Shown: positions 62,961 to 64,000 of the stretch, piece after piece
Numbering within the stretch: position 1 is the first letter of the stretch
How the letters are laid out: every line of letters starts with the position of its first letter
Assembly (NCBI RefSeq): GCF_003945385.1
Contig: NZ_AP018920.1
Location: 6,510,001 to 6,574,000, forward strand
DNA length: 64,000 nt
Origin: Pseudonocardia autotrophica
Lineage (GTDB): Bacteria > Actinomycetota > Actinomycetes > Mycobacteriales > Pseudonocardiaceae
Direction of reading: 5' to 3'
The notes under the pieces: model-generated
Database searches by the model: none
Told to the model about the DNA's origin: nothing
What the model saw: only the letters and a program-made list of their open reading frames with translations
Translations under genes and position numbers: made by a program

Positions 62961-64000
62961 ATGTCGAAGTCAGGGGTGCCGGGGACCCGGCTGCGCGCGC
63001 TGCGGGAGACGCGTTCGATGAGCCAGGCCGAGCTGGCACGCACCCTGGGGATCTCGCCGAGCTACCTGAACCAGATCGAGCACGGCTCCCGCCCGCTGAC
63101 CGTCCCGGTCCTGCTGCGGATCACCGAGGTGTTCGGGGTGGACGCCGCGTTCTTCGCCGCGCGCCGCCCGGAGCGGCTGGTCGCCGAACTGCACGAGGTG
63201 TTCGCCGAGACCTCGGTCGCCGAGGCGGTTCCCACCGGCCAGATCGAGCGGCTCGCCACCGAGCTCCCGTCGGCGGCCGATGCGGTGCTGGAGCTCTACC
63301 GGCGCTGGCGGCGGGCCGACGAGCACCTCACCGCCGCCACCGACACCCCGCGCGACGGCAGCGACCGGGTGCACGCGGCCTCACCGCACGAACAGGTCCG
63401 GGACTTCTTCTACCGGCGCCGCAACCACATCGCCGATCTCGACGACGCCGCCGAGGAGCTCGCCGAGACGATCGGGCTGCGCCGCGGCGAGGTCCGGCGG
63501 GCACTGGCGGAGCGGCTGCGCGGCACGCACGGCGTCGGCATCGCCGGGCTGGAGGACGACGCCGGCGGATCCGGCGAGCTGCACCGCTACGACCGGGTGA
63601 ACCGGATGCTGCGGCTGTCCCCGGCGCTGCGGGCCGGCCAGCAGGCCTTCCGGATGGCGACCCAGCTCGCGTTCCTCGAGCAGGAGCACACGATCGAGGC
63701 ACTCGCCGCCGAGGACACCCCGGCGGGCGATGACGCGGCCGAGACGCGCACGCTCACCCGGATCGGGCTGGCCCGCTACTTCGCCGCGGCCCTGGTGCTG
63801 CCCTACGGTGAGTTCCGGGCGACCGCCGAGGAGTTCCGCTACGACATCGAGCGGATGGCCGACCACTTCGGGCAGGGTTTCGAGACGATCTGCCACCGGC
63901 TCTCCACGCTGCAGCGCCCGTCCGCGCCGGGGGTGCCGTTCTCCTTCGTCCGGGTGGACCGGGCCGGGAACATGTCGAAGCGACAGTCGGCGACCGGGTT
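62961..64000 (+). CDS. ramB: RamB-type short-chain fatty acyl transcriptional regulator (partial)
   Basis: The first 346 residues; the gene runs off the window. The N-terminal XRE helix-turn-helix reads [37 protein letters not shown] central region near residue 150 shows [22 protein letters not shown], and [31 protein letters not shown] is the DUF955 (ImmA/IrrE-like) metallopeptidase-fold segment. RamB and PrpR control aceA and prp genes in Corynebacterium and Mycobacterium, and this gene faces aceA. A TTGCAAA repeat upstream suggests self-control. Confidence 0.9.
   Translation, partial: MSKSGVPGTRLRALRETRSMSQAELARTLGISPSYLNQIEHGSRPLTVPVLLRITEVFGVDAAFFAARRPERLVAELHEVFAETSVAEAVPTGQIERLATELPSAADAVLELYRRWRRADEHLTAATDTPRDGSDRVHAASPHEQVRDFFYRRRNHIADLDDAAEELAETIGLRRGEVRRALAERLRGTHGVGIAGLEDDAGGSGELHRYDRVNRMLRLSPALRAGQQAFRMATQLAFLEQEHTIEALAAEDTPAGDDAAETRTLTRIGLARYFAAALVLPYGEFRATAEEFRYDIERMADHFGQGFETICHRLSTLQRPSAPGVPFSFVRVDRAGNMSKRQSATG

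Overview
The window is high-GC DNA with many GTG (and some TTG) starts, dense 4-nt ATGA/GTGA start-stop overlaps and Actinobacteria-specific pathways (mycofactocin, NDMA-dependent methanol oxidoreductase, RamB). A Pseudonocardiaceae-like actinomycete, perhaps Pseudonocardia, fits best; this is inferred from gene content only. I saw no rRNA, tRNA, CRISPR array, insertion sequence or phage gene.

Layout. (1) 1-5765, minus: coxS-coxL-coxM-coxG plus a P1-family peptidase, a form II (CODH-like) molybdenum hydroxylase operon. (2) 6132-18385: a mycofactocin region. mftA (28 aa), mftB, mftC, a giant two-in-one FadH/OYE oxidoreductase, an MFS transporter and mftE run on the minus strand. mftF lies further along, behind a plus-strand phosphodiesterase and a beta-propeller protein. 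(3) 18543-23079, plus: a DUF952 protein, the nicotinoprotein methanol oxidoreductase (whose family depends on mycofactocin), then a MoxR ATPase and a VWA (CoxE-like) protein. (4) 23127-30942, plus: a peptide/nickel-type ABC importer with two substrate-binding proteins, a fused double ATPase and striking repeats. These are a 17-bp repeat that forms a chain of coupled six-codon ORFs, and an ~88-bp array of GTTCCGCGGAAC palindromes. (5) 31052-37875: two methyltransferases, an MFS transporter and a minus-strand FecCD-type metallophore importer. (6) 38048-42541: a cobalamin riboswitch controlling nrdAB; NrdB has class Ic-like residues. (7) 42561-48358: an amidohydrolase and a methylcitrate-cycle operon (prpD-prpB-prpC) flanked by a decayed hydroxyacyl-CoA dehydrogenase and a frameshifted enoyl-CoA hydratase. 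(8) 48325-52985: a truncated GNAT, a luciferase-like oxidoreductase and a second FecCD-type importer. (9) 53032-58432, minus: a complete valine-catabolic operon from isobutyryl-CoA to propionyl-CoA. (10) 58608-64000: a second citrate synthase / PrpB-like / hydroxyacyl-CoA dehydrogenase block, isocitrate lyase and a divergent ramB-type regulator that runs off the window.

Together the genes describe growth on alcohols, short acyl-CoAs and branched amino acids. Mycofactocin serves the alcohol oxidoreductase. Valine carbon enters as propionyl-CoA, which the methylcitrate cycle can consume, and isocitrate lyase supports acetate-type growth. B12 sensing links cobalamin supply to the choice of ribonucleotide reductase.
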